This document shows, piece after piece, positions 34,475 through 44,884 of a DNA stretch of 64,000 bases. The position numbers and the translations under genes are program-made. Where the stretch lies: the NCBI RefSeq assembly GCF_003990045.1, contig NZ_RZGZ01000002.1, positions 806,001-870,000 of the forward strand, read 5' to 3'. How positions within the stretch are numbered: position 1 is the first letter of the stretch; each line of letters begins with the position of its first letter. Source of the stretch: Labedella endophytica (GTDB lineage Bacteria > Actinomycetota > Actinomycetes > Actinomycetales > Microbacteriaceae). Under the pieces are notes generated by a model that saw only the letters and a program-made list of their open reading frames with translations, had not been told where the DNA came from and made no database searches.

Positions 34475-35607
34475 GCGTCGTCCTCCGGGTCGTCGTCGAT
34501 CAGATGGCCACGCCGGCCCCCAGCGGGATCGGCCGCTACACCCGTGAACTGACGCGAGGCCTCGTCCAGACGGCTCCCCCACGGTGCGCCGTCGAGGGCA
34601 TCGTCTCGGCCCTGCCGCAGGAGAAGGTCGATGCGCTCGAGGCGCAGTTGCCCGGGCTCGCGGCCCTGCACCGCACGACGCTCCCCCGCAGGGAGCTCGC
34701 CGCCGCGTGGCAGCTCGGCATCGCGCCCACCCTCGCGAGCGGCATGATCCACGCCCCCGGCCTCCTCGCGCCGCTCGTGAAGCACGAAACGTCGAACGAT
34801 GGAACGCAGATCGTCGTGACAGTGCACGACACACTCGCGTGGACGCACGCGAAGTCCCTCACCCCGGCGACGGTCGCGTGGAACCGCGCGATGCTGAAGC
34901 GGGCGCGGAAGCACGCCGATGCCATCGTGGTCCCGTCCCACGCCGTCGCCGAGCGGCTCGCGGACATCGTGGACCTCGGCGACCGCGTGCGCGTCATCGG
35001 CGGTGCCGCGAGCGACGACCTCGTCGTCCCGGCGGACGCAGAGGAGCGCGCCGAGCGCCTCGGACTCCCGGACGAGTTCCTCCTGACGATCGGGACGCTC
35101 GATCCCCGACGCGGACTGACCGATCTCATCACCGGCCTCGGCCTGCCGGGCTCCCCTGACCTCCCGCTCCTCGTTCTCGGACCGGACACGTGGGGCGAGC
35201 TCACCGTCGCGAGCGTCGCCGACGAGGCGGGACTCGCCGAGGGCCGCGTGCGCGCTCTCGGCGTCGTCGACGATGCGGATCTGGCCGTCCTCCTCGACCG
35301 GGCGACGCTGTTCGTGCATCCCGGTCGACAGGAGGGCTTCGGGTTGCCGATCATCGAGGCGTTCCGGTTCGGCACCCCCGTCGTGCACTCCGACGACCCC
35401 GCGCTCGTCGAGGTCGCCGGCGGCGCCGGAGTCGCCGTGGAGCTCGACGGCAAGGGATACCCGGAGCGGCTGGCGGCCGCGATCGCCTCGACGCTCTCGG
35501 ACACCGAGCGACTCCGCCGCCTCGGCGTGCTCGCGAGCGATCGCGAGCGCGCGTTCAGCTGGCGCGACTCCGCTGAGCGCGTCTGGCAGCTGCACGCCGA
35601 TCTCTGA
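34471..35607 (+). CDS. GT4-type glycosyltransferase
   Basis: 378-residue GT-B enzyme starting at a GTG that overlaps the rmlD stop. The N-terminal loop is PAPSGIGRYTRELTRGL. The donor-binding half has LLTIGTLDPRRGLTDLI and EGFGLPIIEAFRFGTPVV. The middle VTVHDTLAWTHAKSLTPATV and VPSHAVAERLADIVDL are typical of mannosyl/rhamnosyl GT4 enzymes of surface-glycan loci. Co-expression with rmlD makes a rhamnose donor plausible, though it is not proved by the sequence. Confidence 0.87.
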   Translation: MSVVLRVVVDQMATPAPSGIGRYTRELTRGLVQTAPPRCAVEGIVSALPQEKVDALEAQLPGLAALHRTTLPRRELAAAWQLGIAPTLASGMIHAPGLLAPLVKHETSNDGTQIVVTVHDTLAWTHAKSLTPATVAWNRAMLKRARKHADAIVVPSHAVAERLADIVDLGDRVRVIGGAASDDLVVPADAEERAERLGLPDEFLLTIGTLDPRRGLTDLITGLGLPGSPDLPLLVLGPDTWGELTVASVADEAGLAEGRVRALGVVDDADLAVLLDRATLFVHPGRQEGFGLPIIEAFRFGTPVVHSDDPALVEVAGGAGVAVELDGKGYPERLAAAIASTLSDTERLRRLGVLASDRERAFSWRDSAERVWQLHADL

Positions 35608-35670
35608 TCGATCACGAGCGGTTCTCCGCAACAGGCGCACCTGCCCCGGGACGCGATCGGACGCGCCCGT

Positions 35671-36681
<1,011 letters not shown>

Positions 36682-36702
36682 CCTCCCCCTCCGTACGAAG
36701 GA

Positions 36703-36748
36703 GAAGACCGCGGGAGTACTCGAATCGTCGAGTACTCCCGCGGTCTTC
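36703..36748. terminator. Bidirectional hairpin terminator after rmlB
   Basis: 21-bp perfect arms (36703-36723 and 36728-36748) with loop ATCG, between convergent rmlB and the LCP gene. Confidence 0.85.
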
Positions 36749-36787
36749 TGGTTCGTAGCCGTAGCCGTCGCCGTGGCTCGGGCGAGG

Positions 36788-38146
36788 CTAGCCGCCGTCC
36801 GTCGTGCCGTCGGCCTCCGGCGCGAGGTCCGCAGCGATGAGCTCGCGGATCGCGGCGAAATCCGGATCGTCGGGATCCACCGTGGGAGGCGTCAGCTCGA
36901 CCGACTCGATCGGCTGCTCACGGGTCTTGGTCGCGAGATCGACGAAGTAGGACAGCATGCCCTGAGGGATGTCCGTCTTCACGATCTTGGCCCCCGCGTC
37001 CGCGATCGCCTCGAACTTCGTCAGCACGTTGCCGGGTGTGAACTGGGTCACGATGGCCTCGATCAGGGTGTTCTGCCGGGCCATCCGGTCCCAGTCGCTC
37101 GTGGAGTGACGCGAGCGCGCGTACCACTGAGCGTGGTACCCGTCGAGGATCTGCGTGCCCGGTTCGATCCAGCCGTCGACGTTGTCGAGGTTCTCGTCGC
37201 CGCCGATCGGCAGGCGCTCCTCGACGGTGACCTCGACCCCGCCGAGCGCGTCGATGAGGTTCGCGAAGCCCTCCATATCGATGAGGACGTAGTACTGGAT
37301 CGTGAGACCCGTCACCCCCTCGGCCGCCTCCTTCATCGCCTCGATGCCGGCTGTACTGCCCTCGGCGACCGCGTCCGGATAGAGATCCTGATGGCGCAGT
37401 TCCGCCTCGGTGTAGATCGAGTTGAGCTTGCACGCGCTCACATCGCAGCTCTGGAAGCCGTCGGGGTAGAGAGCCGCCATGGGTGAATCCGCGGAGAACG
37501 GCGTGTGGCGCATGTCCCGCGGGAGCCCGATGGTGGTCGCGGCGCCCGTCTCCGCGTCGATGCTCATGACGCGGATCGTGTCGGGACGCAACCCGTCGCG
37601 GTCAGGCCCCGCGTCACCGCCGAGCAGCAGGATGTTGTACCGTCCGTCGACGGGCGGCTCGACCGCGCCTCCGCCGAAGATCGACGACAGGGTGCCGCGG
37701 GTGACCCCGGCGTAGTACGCACCCACGGTGGCCCCTCCGGTGGATACAGCGAGCAGCACGACCGTGGCCGCCGCGATCCACACCCGCGCCCCCGGCGCCG
37801 CCTTGACGAGCCGGACGAGCCGGAAGGTGTCCATCGTCAGAACGAGCCACAGGACGGCGTACGCGAGCATCAACCCCTGCACGATCCAGAGGACGATGTC
37901 GAAGGTCACGATGGTGATGAAGGCGGACCGGAGGAAGACGAAGAGAGCGAGCCCCACCACCGCGAGCGCCCACAGGGACAGGGTCGCGCCGAGACCGATC
38001 CGACCGAGCCTGCGGTTGCCCGCGAGAACCTGGGCCGATCCCGGGATCAGGAAATTGAGGAGAACGAGCCACCAGGCCCGATGGGTCATCACACGCGCCG
38101 AGCGCGAGTCCGGATACCGGATCGGGCTCGCGGCGATCCCGCTCAC
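36788..38146 (-). CDS. LytR-CpsA-Psr (LCP) family protein
   Basis: 452-residue membrane protein. Several hydrophobic segments lie in the first 160 residues ([20 protein letters not shown] onward), and the LCP catalytic domain is outside the membrane at about 180-400. Seen motifs are [40 protein letters not shown] (conserved Arg and Asp), [22 protein letters not shown] and [21 protein letters not shown] enzymes transfer glycans from a lipid carrier to peptidoglycan. It starts at a GTG overlapping the purE stop. Position next to the rml block fits attachment of the rhamnose glycan; mycobacteria also have an LCP gene beside rmlD. Confidence 0.92.
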   Translation of the reverse strand: MSGIAASPIRYPDSRSARVMTHRAWWLVLLNFLIPGSAQVLAGNRRLGRIGLGATLSLWALAVVGLALFVFLRSAFITIVTFDIVLWIVQGLMLAYAVLWLVLTMDTFRLVRLVKAAPGARVWIAAATVVLLAVSTGGATVGAYYAGVTRGTLSSIFGGGAVEPPVDGRYNILLLGGDAGPDRDGLRPDTIRVMSIDAETGAATTIGLPRDMRHTPFSADSPMAALYPDGFQSCDVSACKLNSIYTEAELRHQDLYPDAVAEGSTAGIEAMKEAAEGVTGLTIQYYVLIDMEGFANLIDALGGVEVTVEERLPIGGDENLDNVDGWIEPGTQILDGYHAQWYARSRHSTSDWDRMARQNTLIEAIVTQFTPGNVLTKFEAIADAGAKIVKTDIPQGMLSYFVDLATKTREQPIESVELTPPTVDPDDPDFAAIRELIAADLAPEADGTTDGG

Positions 38147-38652
38147 AGGCTCCCTTTGAGTCGTGCGTTCTTCTCGAGCACCTGCTCCTCGAGAGTCGCG
38201 GAGTAGGCGTCGAGCGCACCGCGGAGCGCGGCGTCCGACGAGCCCAGGATGCGCGCGGCGAGCAGCCCGGCGTTCTTGGCGCCGCCGATCGAAACCGTGG
38301 CGACGGGGATCCCCGCCGGCATCTGCACGATCGACAAGAGCGAGTCCATGCCGTCGAGGCGCGCGAGCGGCACCGGCACGCCGATGACGGGCAGGGAGGT
38401 GACCGAGGCGAGCATGCCCGGCAGGTGCGCTGCACCTCCGGCGCCCGCGATGATGACGCGCAGACCCCGCTCGGCCGCGTCGCGCCCGTAGGTGATCATG
38501 CGATCGGGGGTGCGGTGGGCGCTCACGACCTCGACCTCGTGGTCGACGCCGAACTCGCTCAGTATCGCGGACGCGTCCTTCATGACGGACCAGTCCGAGT
38601 CGCTCCCCATGACGACGCCGACGATCGGGTGCGCAGAATCGTGATGTGGCAT
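38143..38652 (-). CDS. purE: N5-carboxyaminoimidazole ribonucleotide mutase
   Basis: 169-residue class I PurE, which converts N5-CAIR to CAIR in purine synthesis. The motifs [27 protein letters not shown] and [16 protein letters not shown] are complete. The start at 38652 was preferred to upstream ATGs because TAACAT ends 7 bases before it. It overlaps the LCP gene by GTGA, so a purine enzyme and a wall enzyme share one transcript. purK lies 92 bases upstream in the same direction. Confidence 0.95.
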   Translation of the reverse strand: MPHHDSAHPIVGVVMGSDSDWSVMKDASAILSEFGVDHEVEVVSAHRTPDRMITYGRDAAERGLRVIIAGAGGAAHLPGMLASVTSLPVIGVPVPLARLDGMDSLLSIVQMPAGIPVATVSIGGAKNAGLLAARILGSSDAALRGALDAYSATLEEQVLEKNARLKGSL

Positions 38653-38659
38653 AACGCAC

Positions 38660-38665
38660 ATGTTA
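38660..38665 (-). promoter_or_regulatory. -10 element TAACAT of purE
   Basis: TAACAT ends 7 bases before the purE ATG; no ribosome-binding site. Confidence 0.5.
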
Positions 38666-38743
38666 GGTCGAGACCCTGCGACCGCCCTCCAGGCGCGCCC
38701 TGCCCCTCCCTCCTCGCTCACCGGAGGAGAGGACGACGGTGCG

Positions 38744-39880
38744 TCAGAGGGTCGTGAAGAAGGCGGCGGCGGCCCGGGCCTCGTAGACGATCTGGTCGAG
38801 ATCGTCGCCCGCGACGTTCACGTGCCCCAGCTTGCGGCCCGGGCGCGGACTCTTGCCATAGGCGTGCATCTTCGCCGTGGGGTGCTGCGCGAGCATCGCC
38901 GGGTAGTGGTCGACGAGTGCCGAGCCATCCGTCGGTCCGCCCAGGACGTTGACCATGACGCTCCAGTCGGCGAGCGTGCCCGTGGCTCCGAGCGGCAGAT
39001 CGAGGACCGCGCGGAGGTGCTGCTCGAACTGACTCGTCGTGGAGCCGTCCTGCGTCCAGTGTCCGGAGTTGTGCGGTCGCATCGCGAGCTCGTTCACGAG
39101 GATGCGGTCGTCGTCCGTCTCGAAGAGTTCGACGGCGAGGACACCGGTGACTCCGAGCCCCTCCGCCACGTCGAGGGCGATCTGCTCGGCGACGTCCGCG
39201 ATCCGCCCGGCCGAGCCGGGCGCCGGGGCGAGGACCTCGGAACAGACGCCGTCCTTCTGGATGGTCTCGACGACCGGCCAGGCCTGGACCTCGCCGGACG
39301 GGCGGCGGGCGACGAGCTGGGCGAGTTCGCGGCGGAAGCTCACGAGCTCCTCCACGAGCAGCTCAGGGCCGTCCCCTGCGGCCATCGCGGCGAACCAGTC
39401 GTCCACCTCTGCGGCCGAACGGACGACGCGGACGCCCTTGCCGTCGTAACCGCCGCGGGCGGTCTTGACGACACCCACACCGCCGTGCTCGGCCAGGAAG
39501 GCGTCGAGCGCAGCGGCGTCGGAGATCAGCGCCCAGTCCGGCACGGGCAACCCGAGTTCCTGCAGCCGACGGCGCATCATGATCTTGTCCTGCGCGTAGA
39601 GCAGCGCGTCCGGCCCGGGGTGGACCGCGACTCCGGCGGCCTCGAGCGCCCGGAGGACACTCTGCGGCACGTGCTCGTGGTCGAAGGTCACCACGTCGAC
39701 GTCGCGGGCGAATGCGAGCACCGTGGCCTCGTCGCGGTAGTCGCCCACCGCGGTGGCCGCGATCGCCGCGGGCGAGTCGACGGTCTCGGCGAGCACACGG
39801 ATCTCGATCCCGAGTTCCAGAGCCTCCGGCACCATCATCCGGGCCAGTTGTCCCCCGCCGATCACTCCGACACGTGGCAT
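38744..39880 (-). CDS. purK: N5-carboxyaminoimidazole ribonucleotide synthase
   Basis: 378-residue ATP-grasp enzyme that makes N5-CAIR from AIR, bicarbonate and ATP, the substrate for PurE. It begins [16 protein letters not shown]. Motifs are [20 protein letters not shown] (ATP loop), LLVEELVSF and [18 protein letters not shown] lies 9 bases before this ATG, while the ATG 57 bases upstream has none. It is followed by purE after 92 bases. Confidence 0.95.
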   Translation of the reverse strand: MPRVGVIGGGQLARMMVPEALELGIEIRVLAETVDSPAAIAATAVGDYRDEATVLAFARDVDVVTFDHEHVPQSVLRALEAAGVAVHPGPDALLYAQDKIMMRRRLQELGLPVPDWALISDAAALDAFLAEHGGVGVVKTARGGYDGKGVRVVRSAAEVDDWFAAMAAGDGPELLVEELVSFRRELAQLVARRPSGEVQAWPVVETIQKDGVCSEVLAPAPGSAGRIADVAEQIALDVAEGLGVTGVLAVELFETDDDRILVNELAMRPHNSGHWTQDGSTTSQFEQHLRAVLDLPLGATGTLADWSVMVNVLGGPTDGSALVDHYPAMLAQHPTAKMHAYGKSPRPGRKLGHVNVAGDDLDQIVYEARAAAAFFTTL

Positions 39881-40013
39881 GCGCCCACTCCGTTTCCTCG
39901 CGAGGACACCGACCGACGGGATCGCCAGCCGGCGCACGACCTCGAGCCTGCTCCGACCCCTCCATCCTCCCCCATCCGGCGCACGGCGCTCGCACGGGAC
40001 GGCGGGAGAACGG

Positions 40014-40568
40014 TCACCCGAATCGCGTGGTGCCGCTCGGCGGGTTGGGTCCCGTGGAGTACCCGCCCCCGCCCTGCGCCCGTTCGACGAGCTCGTGGAG
40101 TGTCGACTGCACGAGCACGGCTCCGGGGGTATCGACGAGGAGGAGGGGTCGGTCGTTCCCGCTGTCCACGATGATCGTGCCCGACCCGACGAGCATCTGG
40201 AGCGGGCCGCGCTTCAGCGTCACCGCGTAGCCGCGCGAATGGAGGACCTCCCGGCGCGTCCGCGTGAACAGGCCGTGCCGCACGATCAGGCGCTTCGTCG
40301 TGAGCGTGTAGCTGCGGGTGAGCCAGAAGAGGAACGGGACGAGCACTCCGAACAGGAAGAGGAGGCCGGCCGCGGTCAGCCCGGCGATGAGGTGCCACGA
40401 CTCCTCGGCGATACCCAGGAGGTAGACGACACCACCCACGAGGGCGATGAAGAGGAGGGACGGGAGGAACAGCACCCGCGCATTCCGGTGCATACGCGCG
40501 ACGACCTGCTCGGTGGCGCCGGCCGCGCGCGCAGCAGCGCCGGCCTGAGCGTGCGGCTCGAAGGTCAT
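40014..40568 (-). CDS. PH-domain (bPH2-type) membrane protein
   Basis: 184-residue protein with two membrane segments at about 35-55 and 62-83 (FLPSLLFIALVGGVVYLLG; LIAGLTAAGLLFLFGVLVPFLF). A bacterial PH domain follows (SYTLTTKRLIVRHGLFTRTRREVLHSRGYAVTLKRG). The gene is kept between purK and birA in actinobacteria (Rv3278c type, from memory). A CACAAT hexamer ends 6 bases before the ATG. Function is unknown; membrane localisation is clear. Confidence 0.85.
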   Translation of the reverse strand: MTFEPHAQAGAAARAAGATEQVVARMHRNARVLFLPSLLFIALVGGVVYLLGIAEESWHLIAGLTAAGLLFLFGVLVPFLFWLTRSYTLTTKRLIVRHGLFTRTRREVLHSRGYAVTLKRGPLQMLVGSGTIIVDSGNDRPLLLVDTPGAVLVQSTLHELVERAQGGGGYSTGPNPPSGTTRFG

Positions 40569-40662
40569 GGACCCATTGTGCAGCACGTGGGGAGCCGGGC
40601 CGTGGAGGCCGAGGCGCCAGTCCCCGTCGTCCTCCGGGCCGCCGTCCGCCGTGGGACCCGAT

Positions 40663-41457
40663 TCAACCGGCGTCGGGTCGCACGTGAGTGACGTCGCCGG
40701 CGGAGACGGGTAGCAGACCCGATCCGTCGTGAGGCTGCACGACGAGACGACCGTCCGCGTCGATCCCCCGCGCCGTCCCGAGCACGACCCTGCCACCCGG
40801 TACCTCGAGCCGGATACGCGACCCGACCGTGCTGCAGCGCTCGGTGACCGCGGCCCGGACACCGCTCGCCGTGGCGTCCCCGCCAGCGTCCACGAAGTCC
40901 CGATAGAGAGGGACGAGCGCCTCGAGGTAGGCGGAGAGCACAGCGTCCGGCTCGGTGGTCGTCGCCCCCGCGATCGCGAGCGAGGTGGCGGCGTCGCCGG
41001 GCAGCTCGTCCGGAGTGGCCGCCGTGTTGATCCCGGCCCCGACGACGACCGATCCGTCGGCGGTGAGCTCGGAGAGGATGCCGCTGAGCTTCCGGCCACC
41101 GACGAGAACGTCGTTCGGCCACTTCACCGCGACATCGGCGCCCGGGATCAGGGAGTCGGCGGCCCGCGCCACCGCGAGACCGGCGATGAGGGGGATCCAC
41201 CCGAGTCGATCGATCGGCACCGCCGGACGCAGCAGCACCGACACGGCGAGCCCGGATCCCGCCGGGGTGGTCCACGTGCGATCGAGCCGCCCGCGACCCG
41301 CCGTCTGCCGGTCCGTCGCGATGACCGACAGGTCGGGCCAGTCCGGATCGGCCGCCGCCGAGACGAGGTCCTGATTGGTGGACGAGCTCTCGGCGCGCCA
41401 GTCGAGTCGGGCGGCCGACCGCGCGCTGCGGTCGAGGAGGGGAGCGTCGTCGATCAT
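40663..41457 (-). CDS. birA: Biotin-[acyl-CoA carboxylase] ligase
   Basis: 264-residue enzyme attaching biotin to the lysine of the carboxyl carrier domain (here AccA3). Catalytic motifs are SSTNQDLV, TDRQTAGRGRLDR, VKWPNDVLVGGRKLSGIL and VVGAGINT. There is no N-terminal helix-turn-helix, so it is a ligase only, not a repressor. TAGCCT ends 6 bases before the ATG. It is divergent from accD5, the partner subunit of its target. Confidence 0.95.
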   Translation of the reverse strand: MIDDAPLLDRSARSAARLDWRAESSSTNQDLVSAAADPDWPDLSVIATDRQTAGRGRLDRTWTTPAGSGLAVSVLLRPAVPIDRLGWIPLIAGLAVARAADSLIPGADVAVKWPNDVLVGGRKLSGILSELTADGSVVVGAGINTAATPDELPGDAATSLAIAGATTTEPDAVLSAYLEALVPLYRDFVDAGGDATASGVRAAVTERCSTVGSRIRLEVPGGRVVLGTARGIDADGRLVVQPHDGSGLLPVSAGDVTHVRPDAG

Positions 41458-41463
41458 GCCGAC

Positions 41464-41469
41464 AGGCTA
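41464..41469 (-). promoter_or_regulatory. -10 element TAGCCT of birA
   Basis: TAGCCT ends 6 bases before the birA ATG; leaderless arrangement. Confidence 0.55.
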
Positions 41470-41592
41470 GCGGCGGCGGATGTGAAGGGGTCGAACGCCC
41501 GCCCGGACGACCGCGCGGTTGTGGAGGATCGTCCAAGATCGGACCGGTCTCTTGTCGATGGTCGTGCACGTCGCCGCCACCGGGCCCCGGGA

Positions 41593-41598
41593 TAGAGT
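41593..41598 (+). promoter_or_regulatory. -10 element TAGAGT of accD5-accE
   Basis: TAGAGT ends 7 bases before the GTG at 41606, supporting that start codon and a leaderless transcript. Confidence 0.6.
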
Positions 41599-41605
41599 GA
41601 CATCC

Positions 41606-43207
41606 GTGACAGAAGAGCGTACGAGCGAACCCGACATGTACACGACCGCCGGCAAAGTCGCCGACCTCAAGAACAGGTACCAGCAGGCCGTCGTCGACGC
41701 CGACGAGGTCGCGCAGAAGAAGCAGCATGCCAAGGGCAAGATGACGGCGCGCGAACGCATCGCCGAACTCCTCGACCATGGCAGCTTCGTCGAGATCGAC
41801 GAGTTCGTGAGGCACCGCACCCACGCGTTCGGGATGGACAAGTCCCGGCCATACGGCGATTCCGTCGTGACGGGAACGGGAACGATCCACGGCCGTCAGG
41901 TCGCCGTGTACTCGCAGGACTTCACGACCTTCGGCGGATCGCTCGGTGAGGTCGCCGGCGAGAAGATCATCAAGGTCATGGACCTTGCCCTCCGCACGGG
42001 CGTTCCCATCATCGGCATCCTCGACTCGGGTGGAGCCCGGATCCAGGAGGGCGTCGTGGCGCTCGGAAAGTACGGCGAGATCTTCCGCCGGAACACCGCG
42101 GCCTCCGGAGTGATCCCCCAGATCTCGCTCATCATGGGGCCTGCCGCCGGCGGCGCCGTCTATTCGCCAGCCCTCACCGACTTCGTCATCATGGTCGACA
42201 AGACCAGTCAGATGTTCGTGACCGGCCCCGACGTCATCAAGACGGTCACCGGCGAGGACGTCGGCATGGAGGAGCTCGGCGGAGCCCTCACCCACAACAC
42301 CCGTTCCGGTGTCGCTCACTACCTCGCGGAGGACGAGCACGACGCACTCGAGTACGCCCGGACCCTCCTCGGTTTCCTCCCGGACAACAACCTCGCAGAA
42401 CTGCCCGAGTACGCCACCGAGGTGGAGCTCGAGACGACCGACGCCGACCGCAAGCTCAACACCCTCATCCCCGACTCGCCCAACCAGCCGTACGACGTGC
42501 ACACCGTGATCGAGCACGTCGTCGACGCCGGGGACTTCCTCGAGGTGCAGCCGCTGTTCGCCCCGAACATCGTCATCGGCTTCGCCCGCGTGGAGGGTCG
42601 CACCGTCGGCATCATCGCGAACCAGCCGAACCAGATGGCGGGAACCCTCAACATCGAAGCCGGCGAGAAGGCCTCTCGATTCGTCCGGTTCTGCGACGCG
42701 TTCTCGATCCCGATCCTCACTCTCGTCGACGTACCGGGCTACCTCCCGGGCACCGACCAGGAGTGGACGGGCGTGATCCGTCGCGGCGCCAAGCTCCTGT
42801 ACGCCTACGCCGAGGCGACCGTGCCGCTCGTCACCGTGATCCTCCGGAAGGCCTACGGCGGCGCCTACATCGTCATGGGCTCGAAGCAGCTCGGTGCCGA
42901 CATCAACTTCGCCTGGCCTACCGCCGAGATCGCGGTCATGGGTGGCCAGGGCGCGGTGAACATCCTCTACCGCGGCGAGATCAAGCGAGCCGAGGAAGCC
43001 GGGGAGGACGTGGCCGCCGTGCGGACGCGACTCGCGAACGAGTACACGTACAACGTGGCCAGCCCCTTCCTCGCCGCGGAGCGCGGTGAGCTCGACGGCG
43101 TCATCGAGCCGGCGACGACGCGTGTCGCGATCATCAAGGCTCTGCGGACCCTCAAAGGCAAGCGGGCGACGTTGCCCCCGAAGAAGCACGGCAACATCCC
43201 CCTGTGA
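41606..43207 (+). CDS. accD5: Acyl-CoA (propionyl-CoA) carboxylase beta subunit
   Basis: 533-residue carboxyltransferase that moves the carboxyl group from biotin to acetyl- or propionyl-CoA, giving malonyl- or methylmalonyl-CoA. The crotonase-like halves show [55 protein letters not shown] and, in the second half, [14 protein letters not shown] and [16 protein letters not shown]. Length equals AccD5/PccB. GTG was chosen because of the TAGAGT hexamer and the loss of family homology upstream. It overlaps accE by GTGA and works with AccA3 at 49.9-51.7 kb. Confidence 0.95.
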   Translation: MTEERTSEPDMYTTAGKVADLKNRYQQAVVDADEVAQKKQHAKGKMTARERIAELLDHGSFVEIDEFVRHRTHAFGMDKSRPYGDSVVTGTGTIHGRQVAVYSQDFTTFGGSLGEVAGEKIIKVMDLALRTGVPIIGILDSGGARIQEGVVALGKYGEIFRRNTAASGVIPQISLIMGPAAGGAVYSPALTDFVIMVDKTSQMFVTGPDVIKTVTGEDVGMEELGGALTHNTRSGVAHYLAEDEHDALEYARTLLGFLPDNNLAELPEYATEVELETTDADRKLNTLIPDSPNQPYDVHTVIEHVVDAGDFLEVQPLFAPNIVIGFARVEGRTVGIIANQPNQMAGTLNIEAGEKASRFVRFCDAFSIPILTLVDVPGYLPGTDQEWTGVIRRGAKLLYAYAEATVPLVTVILRKAYGGAYIVMGSKQLGADINFAWPTAEIAVMGGQGAVNILYRGEIKRAEEAGEDVAAVRTRLANEYTYNVASPFLAAERGELDGVIEPATTRVAIIKALRTLKGKRATLPPKKHGNIPL

Positions 43208-43470
43208 GCGGGCAGACGATGGCAGGACGACACGCAGCTCCCCTGGACGATTCCCCCACCCCGGCCGCCGACGTGCGCGTGGTCACCTCCGGCGCTACGC
43301 CGGAGGAGATCGCGGTCGCCGCCGTCGTCGTGGGAGCTCAGCTCGAGGAGGAGCTCGCCCGCTCCACGGCGGACGACGGTCCCGTGCGGAACCCCTGGGC
43401 CGTGACGCAACGCAACCTCCGCGCCCCCCTGCGGCCGGGTCCCGGGGCCTGGCGCTTCCCCTGGGCCTGA
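43204..43470 (+). CDS. accE: Acyl-CoA carboxylase epsilon subunit
   Basis: 88-residue small subunit that stabilises the AccA3-AccD5 complex in actinobacteria. The low-complexity N-terminus is followed by [20 protein letters not shown] and the C-terminal family motif [11 protein letters not shown]...GPGAWRFPW. It is translationally coupled to accD5 through GTGA. Confidence 0.88.
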   Translation: MSGQTMAGRHAAPLDDSPTPAADVRVVTSGATPEEIAVAAVVVGAQLEEELARSTADDGPVRNPWAVTQRNLRAPLRPGPGAWRFPWA

Positions 43471-43632
43471 ACCCGGGTCCGAGCAGGTTCCCGCACGGCA
43501 CGGCGACCCCCTCCATCGTGTCCCCCAAAAAGACGACTAGCGGACACGTTGCCGACGACGCAGACTATGGAGTGCTAGGTGTCTCTCTCATGGAGTTGCA
43601 TCGCCAGTTGTTCGTCTCACTAGGGTAGAGAC

Positions 43633-43722
43633 GGATTTCTGGGGGCGGGTCGGAGCAGTATTCGGGTTATTGCTCCGACCCGGGGTTTGACAGGGCCGGT
43701 TCGAAAGAACCGGCCCTGTTCC
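43633..43722 (+). ncRNA. Candidate small RNA with two stable hairpins
   Basis: Hairpin 1: 11-bp arms 43647-43657 and 43671-43681 (GGGTCGGAGCA) with a 13-base A/T-rich loop. Hairpin 2: 13-bp arms 43690-43702 and 43707-43719 (ACAGGGCCGGTTC) closed by a GAAA tetraloop, which could be the terminator. TAGGGT at 43621-43626 would start transcription near 43633. It could also be just a double terminator for accD5-accE, 180 bases away. No match to a named RNA family was recognised. Confidence 0.4.
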
Positions 43723-43790
43723 GTTAAATCGCTTCGCTCCCCGGGGGCGTGAGGTGCGTGGGGGACTGTATCCGGCGCGATCGCGTTGCC

Positions 43791-43993
43791 CGCCCAACCG
43801 GACACCGGCCCGCATCGGGACACCCAGGACCGCAGGGGCAGGCAGGACGGGCGACCGCAACGCCCGCCCCGGGCGACCGCAACGCCCGCCCAACCGGACA
43901 CCGGCCCGCATCGGGACACCCAGGACCGCCGGGACGGGCAGGACGGGCGACCGCAACGCCCGCCCAACCGGACACCGGCCCGCATCGGGACAC
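43791..43993 (+). repeat. Three GC-rich tandem repeats (96, 74 and 33 bp)
   Basis: Copies begin at 43791, 43887 and 43961, each with CGCCCAACCGGACACCGGCC followed by CGCATCGGGACAC. Copy 1 is longer because a 23-base unit (GGGCGACCGCAACGCCCGCC and flank) is itself doubled. Units contain short inverted repeats (GGGCG/CGCCC, CCCG/CGGG). The array ends 68 bases before the SDR start codon. Confidence 0.85.
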
Positions 43994-44061
43994 GCCTCGC
44001 GATGCCCCGGCCGATCCGCGCACCTGCCCCGCCGGCTCCCTTGCGGGTGCAGGATGGAGGA

Positions 44062-44856
44062 ATGCAGATCGACGTGAGTGGGAAGACGGCCCTCGTGACC
44101 GGTTCGACGCAGGGGATCGGGTCGGCGATCGCCGAGGGGCTCGCACGAGCGGGCGCGACCGTCGGCGTGAACGGCCGCAGCGAGGAGAGCGTCGGGCGTG
44201 GGATCGACCACCTCCGGTCCCGGGTACCATCGGCGACCTTCCTCCCGGTCGTCGCGGACGTCACGACTGACGACGGTCTCGCACGGACCCTCGATGTCCT
44301 CCCCGACGTCGACATCCTCGTCAACAACCTCGGCATCTTCGGTTCACGCGACGCCCTCGAGATCGACGACGCCGAGTGGCGGCGCTACTTCGAGGTCAAC
44401 GTCCTCTCGGCCGTCCGCCTCATCCGCGCCTACCTCCCCGGGATGATGGAGCGGGGGTGGGGCCGCGTCCTCGACATCGCGAGCGACTCCGCCATCGTGA
44501 TCCCGCGCGAGATGATCCACTACGGCATGTCCAAGACCGCTCTGCTCGCCGTCTCCCGCGGCTTCGCGAAGGAGGCCGCCGGCACCGGGGTCACCGTCAA
44601 CTCGGTGATCGCCGGGCCCACCCACACCGGCGGTGTCGAGGACTTCGTCTACGAACTCGTCGACCGCTCCCTCGGCTGGGACGACGCGCAGCGCGAATTC
44701 ATGCGCCTGCACCGTCCGCAGTCCCTCCTCCAGCGCCTCATCGAGCCGGAGGAGATCGCCAACATGGTCGTGTACCTGTCGTCGCCGCTGGCCTCGGCGA
44801 CGACCGGGGCCGCCGTGCGCGTCGACGGAGGATACGTGGACTCGATCCTGCCCTGA
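44062..44856 (+). CDS. SDR-family oxidoreductase
   Basis: 264-residue NAD(P)-dependent short-chain dehydrogenase. The cofactor motif is TGSTQGIGSA (residues 13-22). NNLGIFGS, the catalytic Ser in IASDSA and YGMSK (Tyr-Lys) are present. The C-terminal LSSPLASATTGAAVRVDGGYVDSI is typical of classical SDRs. The start has GGAGG only 2 bases upstream, too near for good initiation; a CAGGAT hexamer 6 bases before the ATG suggests a leaderless start instead. The substrate is unknown. It stands between a repeat array and a convergent sensor module. Confidence 0.88.
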   Translation: MQIDVSGKTALVTGSTQGIGSAIAEGLARAGATVGVNGRSEESVGRGIDHLRSRVPSATFLPVVADVTTDDGLARTLDVLPDVDILVNNLGIFGSRDALEIDDAEWRRYFEVNVLSAVRLIRAYLPGMMERGWGRVLDIASDSAIVIPREMIHYGMSKTALLAVSRGFAKEAAGTGVTVNSVIAGPTHTGGVEDFVYELVDRSLGWDDAQREFMRLHRPQSLLQRLIEPEEIANMVVYLSSPLASATTGAAVRVDGGYVDSILP

Positions 44857-44884
44857 GGTGGGCGGGCCGTGCGGCGGCAGCGCC

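Larger units (their letters stand above)
43471..44061. other. 591-bp gene-free stretch with hairpins and tandem repeats
   Basis: No convincing gene. It holds a possible small RNA (about 43633-43722) with a TAGGGT hexamer at 43621, a 12-codon open frame (43590-43628, MELHRQLFVSLG) that I do not call, and a block of GC-rich tandem repeats from 43791 to 43993 just before the SDR gene. The part 43723-43790 shows nothing recognisable. Confidence 0.7.

Noticed and set aside
40565-43189. Long open frame (about 870 codons) on the minus strand opposite accD5
   Set aside because: It is the antisense shadow of accD5 and birA in very GC-rich DNA. The plus-strand accD5 shows full-length family motifs, and the antisense product shows none.
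43590-43628. 12-codon open frame MELHRQLFVSLG
   Set aside because: Too short to support from sequence alone. A TAGGTG hexamer lies 8 bases upstream, but it does not match TANNNT exactly enough and no regulated gene follows closely.
43791-43993. CRISPR-like repeat array
   Set aside because: Only three units of unequal length, with no unique spacers and no cas genes; it is a simple tandem duplication.
43786-44061. N-terminal extension of the SDR protein through the repeat array
   Set aside because: The frame stays open, but the SDR fold starts at MQIDVSGKTALVTG. The extension would be low-complexity repeat translation without a start signal.
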